From CAYWKS01 sp964458935 (GTDB taxonomy: Bacteria; Planctomycetota; Phycisphaerae; Phycisphaerales; Zrk34): 9,788 bases of DNA. Below, in pieces: positions 1-8,800 of this stretch. Both the position numbers and the translations under genes were made by a program. The DNA lies in assembly GCA_964458935.1 (NCBI GenBank), contig CAYWKS010000053.1, positions 1-9,788 of the forward strand, written 5' to 3'. Numbering within the stretch: position 1 is the stretch's first letter; each line of letters opens with the position of its first letter. The notes under the pieces were generated by a model, which did no database searches, had not been told where the DNA came from, and saw only the letters and a list, made by a program, of their open reading frames with translations.

Positions 1-149
1 CGACGCATCAGGTTCGCCGCGTCCGTGCTCGTCTCCACCATCGACCCGACGGGGGGCGGGGCGTCGGCGGGCGCCGCCGTCGCCTGAACGGCGCACAGGA
101 CAACGGCGGCGAGTCCGAGGGCCTGGATGGTCATGCGGCGTGCGGGCAT
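1..149 (-). CDS. Secreted protein of unknown function (N-terminus only; 3' end outside window)
   Basis: The reading frame opens at ATG 149..147 and stays open for 49 codons to the window edge, so only the N-terminus is visible. It starts MPARRMTIQALGLAAVVLCA, a classic signal peptide: two arginines, a hydrophobic core and small residues, with probable cleavage around the ATAAP stretch at residues 24-28. A proline/alanine-rich linker follows. The cysteine in the core is preceded by VVL, which does not fit a lipobox, so a lipoprotein is unlikely. The start was chosen because GGAGAA lies 3 nt upstream; the in-frame ATG at 134 has no such site. It begins 30 bp after the BatA/VWA gene and is probably co-transcribed with it. 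The family cannot be named from this fragment. Further envelope proteins commonly follow MoxR cassettes, but that does not identify this one. Confidence 0.8.
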   Translation of the reverse strand, partial: MPARRMTIQALGLAAVVLCAVQATAAPADAPPPVGSMVETSTDAANLMR

Positions 150-152
150 GCG

Positions 153-158
153 TTCTCC
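153..158 (-). promoter_or_regulatory. Shine-Dalgarno site for the secreted protein at 149
   Basis: On the minus strand GGAGAA ends 3 nt before the ATG at 149 (5 nt counted from the GGAG core). It decides between two nearby in-frame methionines, since the second ATG at 134 has no purine-rich site at the right distance. Confidence 0.65.
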
Positions 159-179
159 ACGTCGGTCATCGTAGCGGCG

Positions 180-2429
180 TCAGGCGGCGGCTCGCTTCTG
201 CCCGAACCACCAGGCGAGCGTCTGTTCGAGGACGAGCACGACCGCCAGCGCGATCGCGAAGGTCCGCCAGAGCTCGATGCGGCCGCCGGTGACCCCGGCG
301 GCGAGCACGGTATCGCTGTCGGCCACGGTGACCCGGTCGGACTCGAGCTGATCGCGCAATTGCGGGGTCTGCATCGGCGCCAGGTCGCCTTCGCGCGGAT
401 CGATGTTCGCGGCGAAAAGCAGCGAAAGACCGCCGCCGTCGTGCTGCTGCAACTGCGCGCGGTAGAAGCCGGCGGCGTTGGTCTGGTCGTACCGCAGCAG
501 CAGCGCGGGCGTTGCGGCGTCGACCGCGGCGCCGTTGGGTTCCGTCGCGGACGGCGCGGCGGCGCGGACGGTGAGCGGCTCGGACTGGCCGGGCGGGCGG
601 ACCTGCACCTCCGGCTGGTACCGGCTGACGTCCAGGCGGTGGCGCAGCGGCTGGCCCGTGGCGATGTTGCCGACCCCCGCCGTCGCACGCGCCAGGTAAC
701 GCGCCGCCTCCAGCATCGTCACGACGTAACTGGGGTCGCTCGGCCAAGCGGTCCAATCGCCGTCGGCCGAGCTGGTCACCATCAGCGCGCGGCCGCCGCC
801 GATCGTCTTCTCGATCATCAGCGGCGAGCCCTCCGGGTCGTTCAGCGTCACGATGGTGTTGGCGTTGGGATCGTTGTCGGCTTCGGCGTCCCACCAGCGG
901 AAGACCTTGATCCGCTGCAACAGGGGGTTGTCCAGCCCGGCGGCGATCCGGCTGATCGGATGCGCCGGGGCGATCCGGCCCGGCAGCGCCCAGTCGCGCT
1001 CGGTCTCGTCGCCCCGGACCCGCACGAGCCGGGCCGGCAGCACCCCGCGGCCCTGCCGGTGCAACTGCTCGTTGTAGATCGTCTGGTCGACCTGGTCGCC
1101 GAGGAAGATGAGCAGCCCCCCGCCGTCGGCGACCCACGCTTCGACCGCGTCGCGCCGCACCGGGGGAACCTGGTAAACGTTGGCCAGCACGATGACCTGG
1201 TAGGCATCGAGATCGACGGCGGGCAACTGGTTCTCGGTGATGACGTTCAGCTTGTAGCCGCTGGCCACGTCGCCCGGCGGGTCGAGCGCCCGCTGGAGGA
1301 AGAACGTCTCGCTTTGCCCGAACTCGACCGACGGGTCGCCGTCGACGACGAGCACCCCGACGCCCGGCTGCACCCGCGCCGCGTAGCGGCGGATGTTGTC
1401 GGCGGGCAGCACGTCGGGCGGGATCGTGGCGCGGATCGGCACGGACCCGGGCTCGCGGAACGTGAAGGTGAACGGGACCGAGGCGGTCGCGCCCGCGGCG
1501 ATGTTGTCGATGGTCGCGGTCAGCGGCGGCGCATCGCCCGCGGTGAAGGTGACCTCGACATTCGAGGCCGGTGCCGGGCCGTAGTTGCGGACGCGCACCT
1601 CGAACCGCTCGGACACGCCGGCGACCACGTTCTTCTCGGTGGGCCCGACCTCGACCACCGCGAGGTTCTCGGTCCGGGCGTCGTCGATCGGGACGACGAT
1701 GACCGCGTCGGTGCGGTCGGCCAGTTCGTCGAGCAGGCGGCCGATCGGGCGTTCGCCCTCGCGGCCTTCGGCCGGCTGCCAGTCGCGCCGCCGCAGGTCG
1801 GTGACGATGTACACCACGCGGTTGGCCACGCCGTCGCCGGCGGCGGCGGCCTCGTCGAGCAGCTCGTCCACGGCGAGCAGCGCCCGGTCCATCTCCGCCG
1901 GCCGGTCCGAGACCCCCACGCGCCGGAGGCGGTCGATGATGCGGTCGGCCTGCTCGAAGTACTGGCCTTGCATGAGCGGCTGGTCGGGCTGGGAGGTGCG
2001 GATCAGGGTGAACGTGTCGCCGGGCCGCTGCCCGGCGGTGCTGCGCACGAAGTCCTCGACGGCCTGGCGGGCCCGACCGAACGCGTCGCGCTGGCCGAGC
2101 TTGGCGGTCATCGACGGCGAGTCGTCGAGCAGGACGATCCGCTCGGTCCGCGCCGCGCCGGCGAGGAACCCGGTCGCGCCGGGCGAGATGAACAGCCGCG
2201 CCACCAGCAGCGCGATCAGCAGCACCGCCAGGCAGCGCAGCAGCAGCAGCAGCAGGTGCTCGATGCGGATGCGGCGGCGGTTGCGGCGGTCGGCCTCGAT
2301 GAGGAAGTCCATCGCCGCCCAGTCGACGCGGCGGAACCGCCGGCGATTGAGCAGGTGGATGATGATCGGCGCCGCCACGGCCAGCCCGCCCCAAAGCAGC
2401 ATCGGATTGATCAGTCCCAACCAGTTCAC
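180..2429 (-). CDS. BatA/VWA-type membrane protein of the MoxR cassette with glutamine-amidotransferase-like domain (749 aa)
   Basis: The N-terminus shows the BatA signature: membrane segment ~9-27 (ending IIIHLLNRRRFRRVDW) and a second at ~58-80. A von Willebrand A domain follows (~95-250), with DDSPS at 102-106 (MIDAS DxSxS) and D211 in IVTDL. The Thr usual in the second MIDAS loop is not evident in PAEMDRAL (177-184), so metal binding may be weakened. Residues ~255-350 look like a CARDB/Ig-like beta domain. Residues ~355-560 resemble a class I glutamine-amidotransferase-like fold (GVGVLVVDGDPS, YQVIVLAN, VADGGGLLIFLGD) without an obvious nucleophile Cys. A C-terminal membrane segment spans ~721-742. 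Most of the protein probably sits between the outer helices as a large soluble region. Start: GTG at 2429 gives the usual short MNWLGLINP lead-in; a GTG ten codons upstream is possible but less typical. It is 84 bp after the DUF58 gene, with no clear Shine-Dalgarno site. Expected partners are the MoxR ATPase and the DUF58 protein. Confidence 0.92.
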   Translation of the reverse strand: MNWLGLINPMLLWGGLAVAAPIIIHLLNRRRFRRVDWAAMDFLIEADRRNRRRIRIEHLLLLLLRCLAVLLIALLVARLFISPGATGFLAGAARTERIVLLDDSPSMTAKLGQRDAFGRARQAVEDFVRSTAGQRPGDTFTLIRTSQPDQPLMQGQYFEQADRIIDRLRRVGVSDRPAEMDRALLAVDELLDEAAAAGDGVANRVVYIVTDLRRRDWQPAEGREGERPIGRLLDELADRTDAVIVVPIDDARTENLAVVEVGPTEKNVVAGVSERFEVRVRNYGPAPASNVEVTFTAGDAPPLTATIDNIAAGATASVPFTFTFREPGSVPIRATIPPDVLPADNIRRYAARVQPGVGVLVVDGDPSVEFGQSETFFLQRALDPPGDVASGYKLNVITENQLPAVDLDAYQVIVLANVYQVPPVRRDAVEAWVADGGGLLIFLGDQVDQTIYNEQLHRQGRGVLPARLVRVRGDETERDWALPGRIAPAHPISRIAAGLDNPLLQRIKVFRWWDAEADNDPNANTIVTLNDPEGSPLMIEKTIGGGRALMVTSSADGDWTAWPSDPSYVVTMLEAARYLARATAGVGNIATGQPLRHRLDVSRYQPEVQVRPPGQSEPLTVRAAAPSATEPNGAAVDAATPALLLRYDQTNAAGFYRAQLQQHDGGGLSLLFAANIDPREGDLAPMQTPQLRDQLESDRVTVADSDTVLAAGVTGGRIELWRTFAIALAVVLVLEQTLAWWFGQKRAAA
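2238..2255 (-). repeat. Six-copy CTG run encoding poly-leucine in a membrane helix
   Basis: Six uninterrupted CAG triplets on the plus strand read as CTG on the coding strand and encode L59-L64 of the second membrane helix of the BatA-type protein. Leucine is expected there, and CTG is a natural choice in a high-GC genome, so this is probably compositional. It is still a short tandem repeat that could slip in frame. Confidence 0.8.
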
Positions 2430-2513
2430 TTCACTTGTCCATCTCGGCGGTGCGGCCACCGGTGTTCAACGTTCCGGGCGGCCGGGCGGTCATCGCGCGG
2501 TCCGGGGCGCCGC
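2430..2513. other. Intergenic gap between DUF58 and BatA/VWA genes (84 bp)
   Basis: The gap is GC-rich and has no T-tract terminator and no convincing promoter hexamers. It holds an open frame of 20 codons (minus strand, ATG at 2493, TGA at 2433..2431) that ends one base before the GTG of the next gene. It also holds CACCGGTGTTCAACG (2457-2471, plus strand), nearly matched in the next gap to the right. No purine-rich ribosome site lies at the usual distance from the GTG. Confidence 0.6.
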
Positions 2514-3434
2514 TCAAGCTCGCCTCGCACTTCGGCGGGTCTTCAGCCGCGCCGCCAGGTACGCCGACAACGCCGCGTCCAGCGGGTCGGCGGTGCTCAG
2601 CCCGACGTAGTCGATGCCCAGCGCCGAGCACTGCCGCCGCAGCTCATCCACGAAGCGGTCTTTCGCCTGGAGGTACGCCTGCCGCAGGGCGCGAGGCTCG
2701 GCGAGCAGCTCGCGGTCGAGTTCCAGGCCGTGAAACAGCGTGTTGTCGGCGAAGGGAAAGGTGTGCTCGTGCTCGTGCATGACGTGGAAGACCACGACCT
2801 CGTGGCGGCGGAGGCGGAACTGCCGCAACGCGTCGGTGAGCGTCTGCGGATCGGCGAACAGGTCGCTGATCAGCACGACCAGCCCGCGGCGGCGGGTCTG
2901 CTCGGCCAGGTGCGTGAACGCCTCGGCGAGGTCCGTGCGATCGTCGCAGGCGGTCTGTTCCAGCTCGTGAACGAGCAGCTTGACGTGCGACGGGTGCGCG
3001 CTGGCCGGCAGGTTCAGCCGCACCGCCCGGTCAAAGGTCACCAGCCCCACCGCGTCCTGCTGGTGTTGGAGCAGGTGCGCCAGCGACGCGGCGAGCGTCG
3101 CGGCGTAGTCGAACTTGCTCATCGAGCCCTTGACGTCGTGGCCGTACCGCATCGACTTCGAGCAATCCAGCAGCATGGTGCACTGGAGGTTGGTCTCCTC
3201 CTCGTACTCCTTGATGTAGAAGCGGTCGGTCTTGGACCAGACCTTCCAGTCGATGTGCTTGATTTCGTCACCGGCCACGTAGGGCCGATGCTGCGCGAAC
3301 TCGACGGCGAACCCGTGATACGGCGATCGGTGCAGGCCGGTGATGAAGCCCTCGACGACGAGCCGGGCGCGCAGGTCGAGCCGCGCGATCTTGTTCAGCA
3401 CGTCGGGGTCGAGATAACGTCTTGGGTCGGCCAT
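2514..3434 (-). CDS. DUF58 domain protein (VWA-like MoxR partner, 306 aa)
   Basis: The family signature is clear: PYVAGDEIKHIDWKVWSKTD at 51-70 matches the conserved GDE-x-RHIDW block of DUF58. A VWA-like fold follows, with a complete-looking MIDAS: DCSKS at 90-94 (D90, S92, S94), T167 in DDRTDL, and D191 in LISDLFAD. No signal peptide or membrane helix is visible, so it is probably cytoplasmic or membrane-associated through partners. About 300 residues is usual for the short, soluble DUF58 form; longer relatives carry N-terminal helices. The start is ATG 3434, giving MADPRRYLDPDVL, which matches the usual beginning close to the folded domain. The upstream sequence has no good Shine-Dalgarno site. 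Genes of this family sit directly after moxR in many bacteria; the product is thought to work with the ATPase, though the biochemical role is poorly defined. Confidence in the family is high and in any specific function low. Confidence 0.95.
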   Translation of the reverse strand: MADPRRYLDPDVLNKIARLDLRARLVVEGFITGLHRSPYHGFAVEFAQHRPYVAGDEIKHIDWKVWSKTDRFYIKEYEEETNLQCTMLLDCSKSMRYGHDVKGSMSKFDYAATLAASLAHLLQHQQDAVGLVTFDRAVRLNLPASAHPSHVKLLVHELEQTACDDRTDLAEAFTHLAEQTRRRGLVVLISDLFADPQTLTDALRQFRLRRHEVVVFHVMHEHEHTFPFADNTLFHGLELDRELLAEPRALRQAYLQAKDRFVDELRRQCSALGIDYVGLSTADPLDAALSAYLAARLKTRRSARRA

Positions 3435-3519
3435 GTTTCGATTGGGTGGGAGCCAGCCCGGCGGTGCGGCGCGGGCGGTCGAGTCCTAGTCGTTCACCGG
3501 TTCAACGGCGGCGGGGTGG
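3435..3519. other. Intergenic gap between moxR-type and DUF58 genes (85 bp)
   Basis: The gap is almost the same length as the following one (84 bp) and shares with it CACCGG-TTCAACG (3495-3507, plus strand), lacking only the two-base TG insert found at 2457-2471. I see no T-tract terminator and no convincing promoter, consistent with read-through transcription from the ATPase gene into the DUF58 gene. There is no GGAG-like site before the DUF58 start. Confidence 0.55.
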
Positions 3520-4587
<1,068 letters not shown>

Positions 4588-4595
4588 GCCGATGG

Positions 4596-4599
4596 CTCC
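4596..4599 (-). promoter_or_regulatory. Shine-Dalgarno site of the MoxR gene
   Basis: GGAG (context TTGGAG) lies 8 nt upstream of the ATG at 4587 on the minus strand. It supports this start and lies inside the possible 32-codon leader frame. Confidence 0.6.
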
Positions 4600-4627
4600 A
4601 AGGGGCGAAGCGCCGCGTCCTGCGTCG

Positions 4628-4655
4628 AACCCGCAGGGCGGCCGGGCGCGGGGTT
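4628..4655 (-). promoter_or_regulatory. Inverted repeat (hairpin) in the MoxR gene 5' region
   Basis: On the minus strand AACCCCGC and GCGGGTT pair with one bulged C, giving a 7-bp GC-rich stem around a 13-nt GC-rich loop. It ends about 40 nt before the ATG and about 28 nt before the Shine-Dalgarno site. No U-tract follows, so it does not look like an intrinsic terminator. It may stabilise the 5' end of a processed transcript or be chance in GC-rich DNA. Confidence 0.35.
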
Positions 4656-4661
4656 ACGTTG

Positions 4662-4675
4662 ACTACGTACGTCGT
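4662..4675. promoter_or_regulatory. Near-palindrome around ACGTACGT upstream of the MoxR gene
   Basis: ACTACGTACGTCGT is a 14-bp palindrome with one mismatched pair, with a perfect 8-bp core ACGTACGT. It lies in the only gap longer than 100 bp, about 75 bp before the MoxR start. The stretch around it is locally less GC-rich than its surroundings. It could be an operator for a dimeric regulator, but no matching -35/-10 pair is convincing beside it. Confidence 0.25.
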
Positions 4676-4718
4676 GACTCATGCGTTCATCTCTGTCTCG
4701 TGCCGGGCGACGGATCGG

Positions 4719-5765
4719 TCACCGCTGCAGGATGGGCAGGTACTGGTAGGGTAGCTGCAGCGTGATCAGCGCGATGGCCGTGCCATACGTCGTGCCGACC
4801 GAGTCGCCCATCCACGAGCCGTCGGGCTGCTGGGTCTTGACCAGGCGATCACGGGTGTCGGGGAAATAGCCCCGCCAGTTGTCCTCGCTGGACAGGTACA
4901 TGGCCTGGGCGAGGTAGAGCATGCTGTAGAACTCGTGGCCCCCGAACGCCCGGCCGCTGTTGCCCGCCAGCAGATTCTTCAGGTAAGCCAGGCACCGCTC
5001 GGCGACGGGGTGCTCGTAACGTCCGGCGTTGTAGAGCACGGCGACGGCCGCGGCGGTGATGGGCGGGCGACTCGACCCGCCGCCACGCGCGCGGTAGCGG
5101 ATCCCCCCGTCGTCGTTCGCCGATTTCTCGATATAGTTCACGGCTTTGTCGATGACCTCCCGTGGCACCTTGATGCCGGCGTTGCGGCAGGCGCGCAACC
5201 CCTGGATCTGCGTCACGGTGACCGAGCCTTCGTCGCCGCCGGCGTCGGGCGTGTACAGCCAACCCCCGTCGCCGGACTGGCTCCGGCCGGTCAGCGCGAT
5301 GGCACGATCGAGCACGCGGCGGATGCGGACCTGGCGGGTGACGTCCTGCTCCATCCCGTAGGCTTCGGCGAGGAAGAGCATCGAGAAGCCGTGCGAGTAC
5401 ATCGACTTCTGCTCTTCGGCGGGGTCGGCGATGAGGCCGGACGGCTGGGCGCGGCTGAGCACGAAATCAACCGCCCGCCGCACATTCGACGCGTACTTGC
5501 CCTCGACGGGCGTGCTGCCGCCGGCCATGAGGCCCAGACCCGCCAGCGACGTCATCGTCACCGGGTACGACCCGTAACGCGTGCCGGTCCGCCAGGACCC
5601 GTCGCGGCTCTGCGTGCGGGCGAGGAAAGCCCGGCCGCCCTCGATGGCTTGTTCGGCCTGCTCGGTGATCAACGCCGGCCGCGTCGGCACGGCCTGCGCC
5701 CACGTCCACGCCGCGGCGATCAGCACCACCAGAACTCCCTGCCAGATGGCGGTTCGCTTGTGCAT
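4719..5765 (-). CDS. Secreted prenyltransferase/squalene-oxidase repeat (alpha/alpha-toroid) protein (348 aa)
   Basis: The N-terminus is a signal peptide: MHKR, hydrophobic core VLVVLIAAAW, and probable cleavage after WAQA (residue ~25). The mature chain carries repeated helix pairs ending in QW-like motifs: QSRDGSW (52-58), SGDGGWLY (164-171), NDDGGIRY (217-224) and QPDGSWMG (312-319). These are typical of prenyltransferase/squalene-oxidase repeats that build an alpha/alpha barrel. The DxDD motif of squalene-hopene cyclases is not visible and the protein is far shorter than those enzymes, so it is probably not a terpene cyclase; a binding or structural role is as likely. The ATG at 5765 has AGGAG 9 nt upstream. 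It lies 56 bp after the propeller gene and 131 bp before the MoxR gene, on the same strand. Export plus this position suggest an envelope function served by the MoxR module. The ligand or substrate is unknown. Confidence 0.93.
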   Translation of the reverse strand: MHKRTAIWQGVLVVLIAAAWTWAQAVPTRPALITEQAEQAIEGGRAFLARTQSRDGSWRTGTRYGSYPVTMTSLAGLGLMAGGSTPVEGKYASNVRRAVDFVLSRAQPSGLIADPAEEQKSMYSHGFSMLFLAEAYGMEQDVTRQVRIRRVLDRAIALTGRSQSGDGGWLYTPDAGGDEGSVTVTQIQGLRACRNAGIKVPREVIDKAVNYIEKSANDDGGIRYRARGGGSSRPPITAAAVAVLYNAGRYEHPVAERCLAYLKNLLAGNSGRAFGGHEFYSMLYLAQAMYLSSEDNWRGYFPDTRDRLVKTQQPDGSWMGDSVGTTYGTAIALITLQLPYQYLPILQR

Positions 5766-5774
5766 CAGACTCGG

Positions 5775-5779
5775 CTCCT
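5775..5779 (-). promoter_or_regulatory. Shine-Dalgarno site of the toroid-protein gene
   Basis: AGGAG (context CAGGAG) lies 9 nt before the ATG at 5765 on the minus strand, within the 56-bp gap after the propeller gene. It is the best Shine-Dalgarno match I noticed before any start in the window. The rest of the gap shows no T-tract terminator. A TACGAT hexamer could be a -10 element, but the matching -35 position is poor. Confidence 0.65.
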
Positions 5780-5821
5780 GATATTCCGGGCCGGCTACTC
5801 CGCGCCCTGTATCGTATCACT

Positions 5822-8800
5822 TCACCGCGGCCGAATCGGCTGGGGCGTTCGCGACTCGGGCCCGGAGCCCTGCGGCCGGTCGACTTGCGTGTCGATCGGG
5901 GGGATGTCCAGTACCATGCCCACCTGTAACTGCTGCGGCGAATCGAGTTTATCCCTGTTGGCCTGGTAGATCGCCTTCCACTGTGCCGCGTCCCCGTAAT
6001 GCGACGCGGCGATGTTCCACAGCGTATCGCCATGGCCAACCGTGTGCGTGCGCTGTACCGATGCGCTGGCCGGACCGTCGCGGGGCGTCAAGCCGATCAA
6101 GCCATGACTGGTCGTCACGATCATCACGCCCTGCCGCACCTCCGGCGGGCGTTGGATGCGGCCGAGGTTGTTTGGCAGCGGCACATCCTCCATGACCTCG
6201 CCGGTGCCCAGGTCGTACAGCGTGAGGCTCTGCTCGTAGGGCTTGTCGGGGGCCGGCTGCTTGTGACTCACCCAAGGCAACAGGCGTCCGGCCTTGGCGA
6301 TGTCGGCGGCGCGGATATTGCCGTACCGGTAGCGGCCCAGCACCAATTGCTTGTCCACCTCACCGCGGCCAAGATGGATGATCAGCAGGACTTCGCTGCC
6401 TTCTTTGTCGCGACCGAGGCAGTACAGCCGCTCGCCGTCGGGCGTGCACGCCGCGTCGGTGAGCACCATCAATGACTTCAGCGTCTCGCGGTCCAGTGTC
6501 GCACGCGACTCGCCGGTCGCCACATCGACCAGGTGCAGGCTCTGGCGGTGCGACAGGTAACAGGCCGTTGTCGCGTCGACCCGCGAGGCGCTGCCCCAGC
6601 GAACGCCGTCACGCATCCATTCCCGCCGACCCGTGGCGAGGTTGTAGCACACCAGGTCGCTGGAGGCATCGAGGTACAGCACCCGGTCCTTGTACCAGTG
6701 CAGGCTCGCGTGCGGGCGGCGATTGAGCGATTGAGCGGTCGCGATGACCCGGCCGTCCCGCGCGTCGAGCACGGTCATCGCATCATCGGCGACGGTGAAG
6801 ACAACGATCCGCCCGCCGACCGCCCACAACCCATCCACCGAGTCGCTCGTGAATCGTCGCTCCCAGCGGATGCGCCCGCTGATCATGTCGCGCACCCTCA
6901 CCACGTCGACGCGGCTATCGTCGAGCACGTGTTCGGCGACCAACCCCCGATCGGCCATCACGTCGGTGATGCCGGAGATGCCGTGGCGAAACCGCCAGTG
7001 GGAGTGGTTCGATGCCGTGGGCTTCGCGGGCTGGTTATCCTTGGGGCTTTCGCCCCAAAGCCGCTGGCCGGTCAACAGCGATACCGCGGTCAGTTGCTCG
7101 CCACCATGCATCACGAGCACGTGGCCGTGCGTGAACAGCCGCCGCTGCGTCGTCGGCCGGTGGTACGAAAAGTGTTCGGTCATCTCCCGGGGCAGGCGCA
7201 CGGACCACAGCGGCTGCTGCGGGTCGGGCTGGGCCAGGCGGTGGCACTCCAGTCGACTCTGGCGATTGTTCATCAACAGCAAGTGCTCGGACATGTGCTG
7301 CATCTGATCTTCCGGGTCGATGTCGAGCATGAGGTAGCCATAACCCGGAAAACGCCAGACCTCGCGCCAGGGCGGTCGCGGCAGATCACGGCCTGCCGCG
7401 GCCGCGGTCGGCTGGTCGCTCTCGGGCCGCTCCGCCAGGGCCCGGTGGGCCATGTCGGCAACGCGGCGCGGCTGGTTGGGTTCAGCGGTAGGCAACTCGA
7501 CGTCGCCGTAGCGTTCGGCCGCCTCGCGCCAGACCCGCGCCCCGTCGCGACGCCACGACGACCGGTCGTAGGCATCAGCCAGGGCGACCGACGCATAGGC
7601 GGCAAGCCGGGGTCGGCCGTGCTCGGCGAGCTCGCGGAGCGTGGCGTAAGCCGCCGCCGGCGCCTTGTCGGCGCGGACCGCGGCCAACATGTCCACGGCC
7701 TCCAGCGCGGCCGGGCTGTCGGGGAAGACCTCCACCAGGTCCCGCAGCAGCGCCGCATCGGTGGTGGATATCACCGATCCGCCCCGCATGCGATCGAGCA
7801 GCGTCGCCGCGTGTGCGTGGCATTCCAGCCGCAGCGCCGCGTCCACGTCGCCTGCCAGCCCGCCCAGCCGCTTCACGACCGTCGCCGCCACCGGTACGCG
7901 CCGCACGCTGTCGGTCTGGTCGTCACGTGTTGCGTCGCTATACGCGGGCGTGGCAAACACTTCGCCGCCGTCGACGGTGTCGGCCGTCGCGCCCATGACC
8001 TCGACGTAGTGCGCTATGGCCTGTGCGGCGCGACCGGAGGCGGCGTGCCAGTCGGCGATCGCCAGGCCCGCGGGCGGCGCCAGGGCCGGCTGCGACGCGC
8101 CCAGGTCCGCGAGCATCGCCGCGTCCGCATCAGAGCCGGCCGCCCCGGGGTCTTCCGCCAGCCGCCGACTCACCAGCCGCAGCAGGTTCTGCGCCGCCGG
8201 CCGGCGGAGCTCGGCCGACGACGCGTCGGCGCAGGCTCGCCGGTAGTCGGCGATCGCCTCGTCGACCGCGCCCATCTGCTCGCGGACTCGCGCCCGAGCC
8301 AGCAGCGCCGAGGTGTCGCCGGCCTCGACGCGCGCGGCCAGCCGCCGCAACTGATCCATCGCACCCACCAGCGCATAAACACGATCCGCGCCGCTGACGA
8401 TCAGCCGCTCGCCGTCGCTGTAGACGTTGCCCAGCGGGTCGTCGTTCGGCCGCACCGGCACGTGCAGCGCCACGCGCTTGCCGTCACGCCGCGGGTCCAG
8501 TTCGACCAGCCGATCGCCGCAGGGGATGAAGATGTGGCCCGCCGTGGCGACGCCGCGCCCGGTGATCCCGGTCATCGGCGCCCGCCACGCCACCGCGCCG
8601 TCGCCCAGCCGTCGGGCCACGACCTCGCCGCCTTCCACGGTGAACAGTTGCGTTGCCGAGGCGCCCAGGACATGGTCGGGCGCGGGCGTGTCGATCCTCG
8701 TCGCCGACTCCGCGACACCGTCGCCCCATCGGGTCGGATCGCGGGCGACGCACATCAGCGCCGCGGCGTCCCGGGGCGCGACGAACAACCGATCCGCCGC

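Noticed and set aside
46..67. Inverted repeat CCGACG...CGTCGG near the left edge
   Set aside because: A 6-bp stem with a G-rich 10-nt loop, lying in the proline-rich coding part of the secreted protein. No T-tract; explained by Pro and Ala codons.
166..2394. 742-codon minus-strand frame overlapping the VWA gene in another phase
   Set aside because: It is almost entirely Arg/Ala/Gly/Pro and has no domain; the frame at 180-2429 has the BatA helices and VWA motif.
4719..5765. Toroid protein as a true squalene-hopene cyclase
   Set aside because: It is about half the size of those enzymes, lacks a visible DxDD motif, and has an exported signal peptide.
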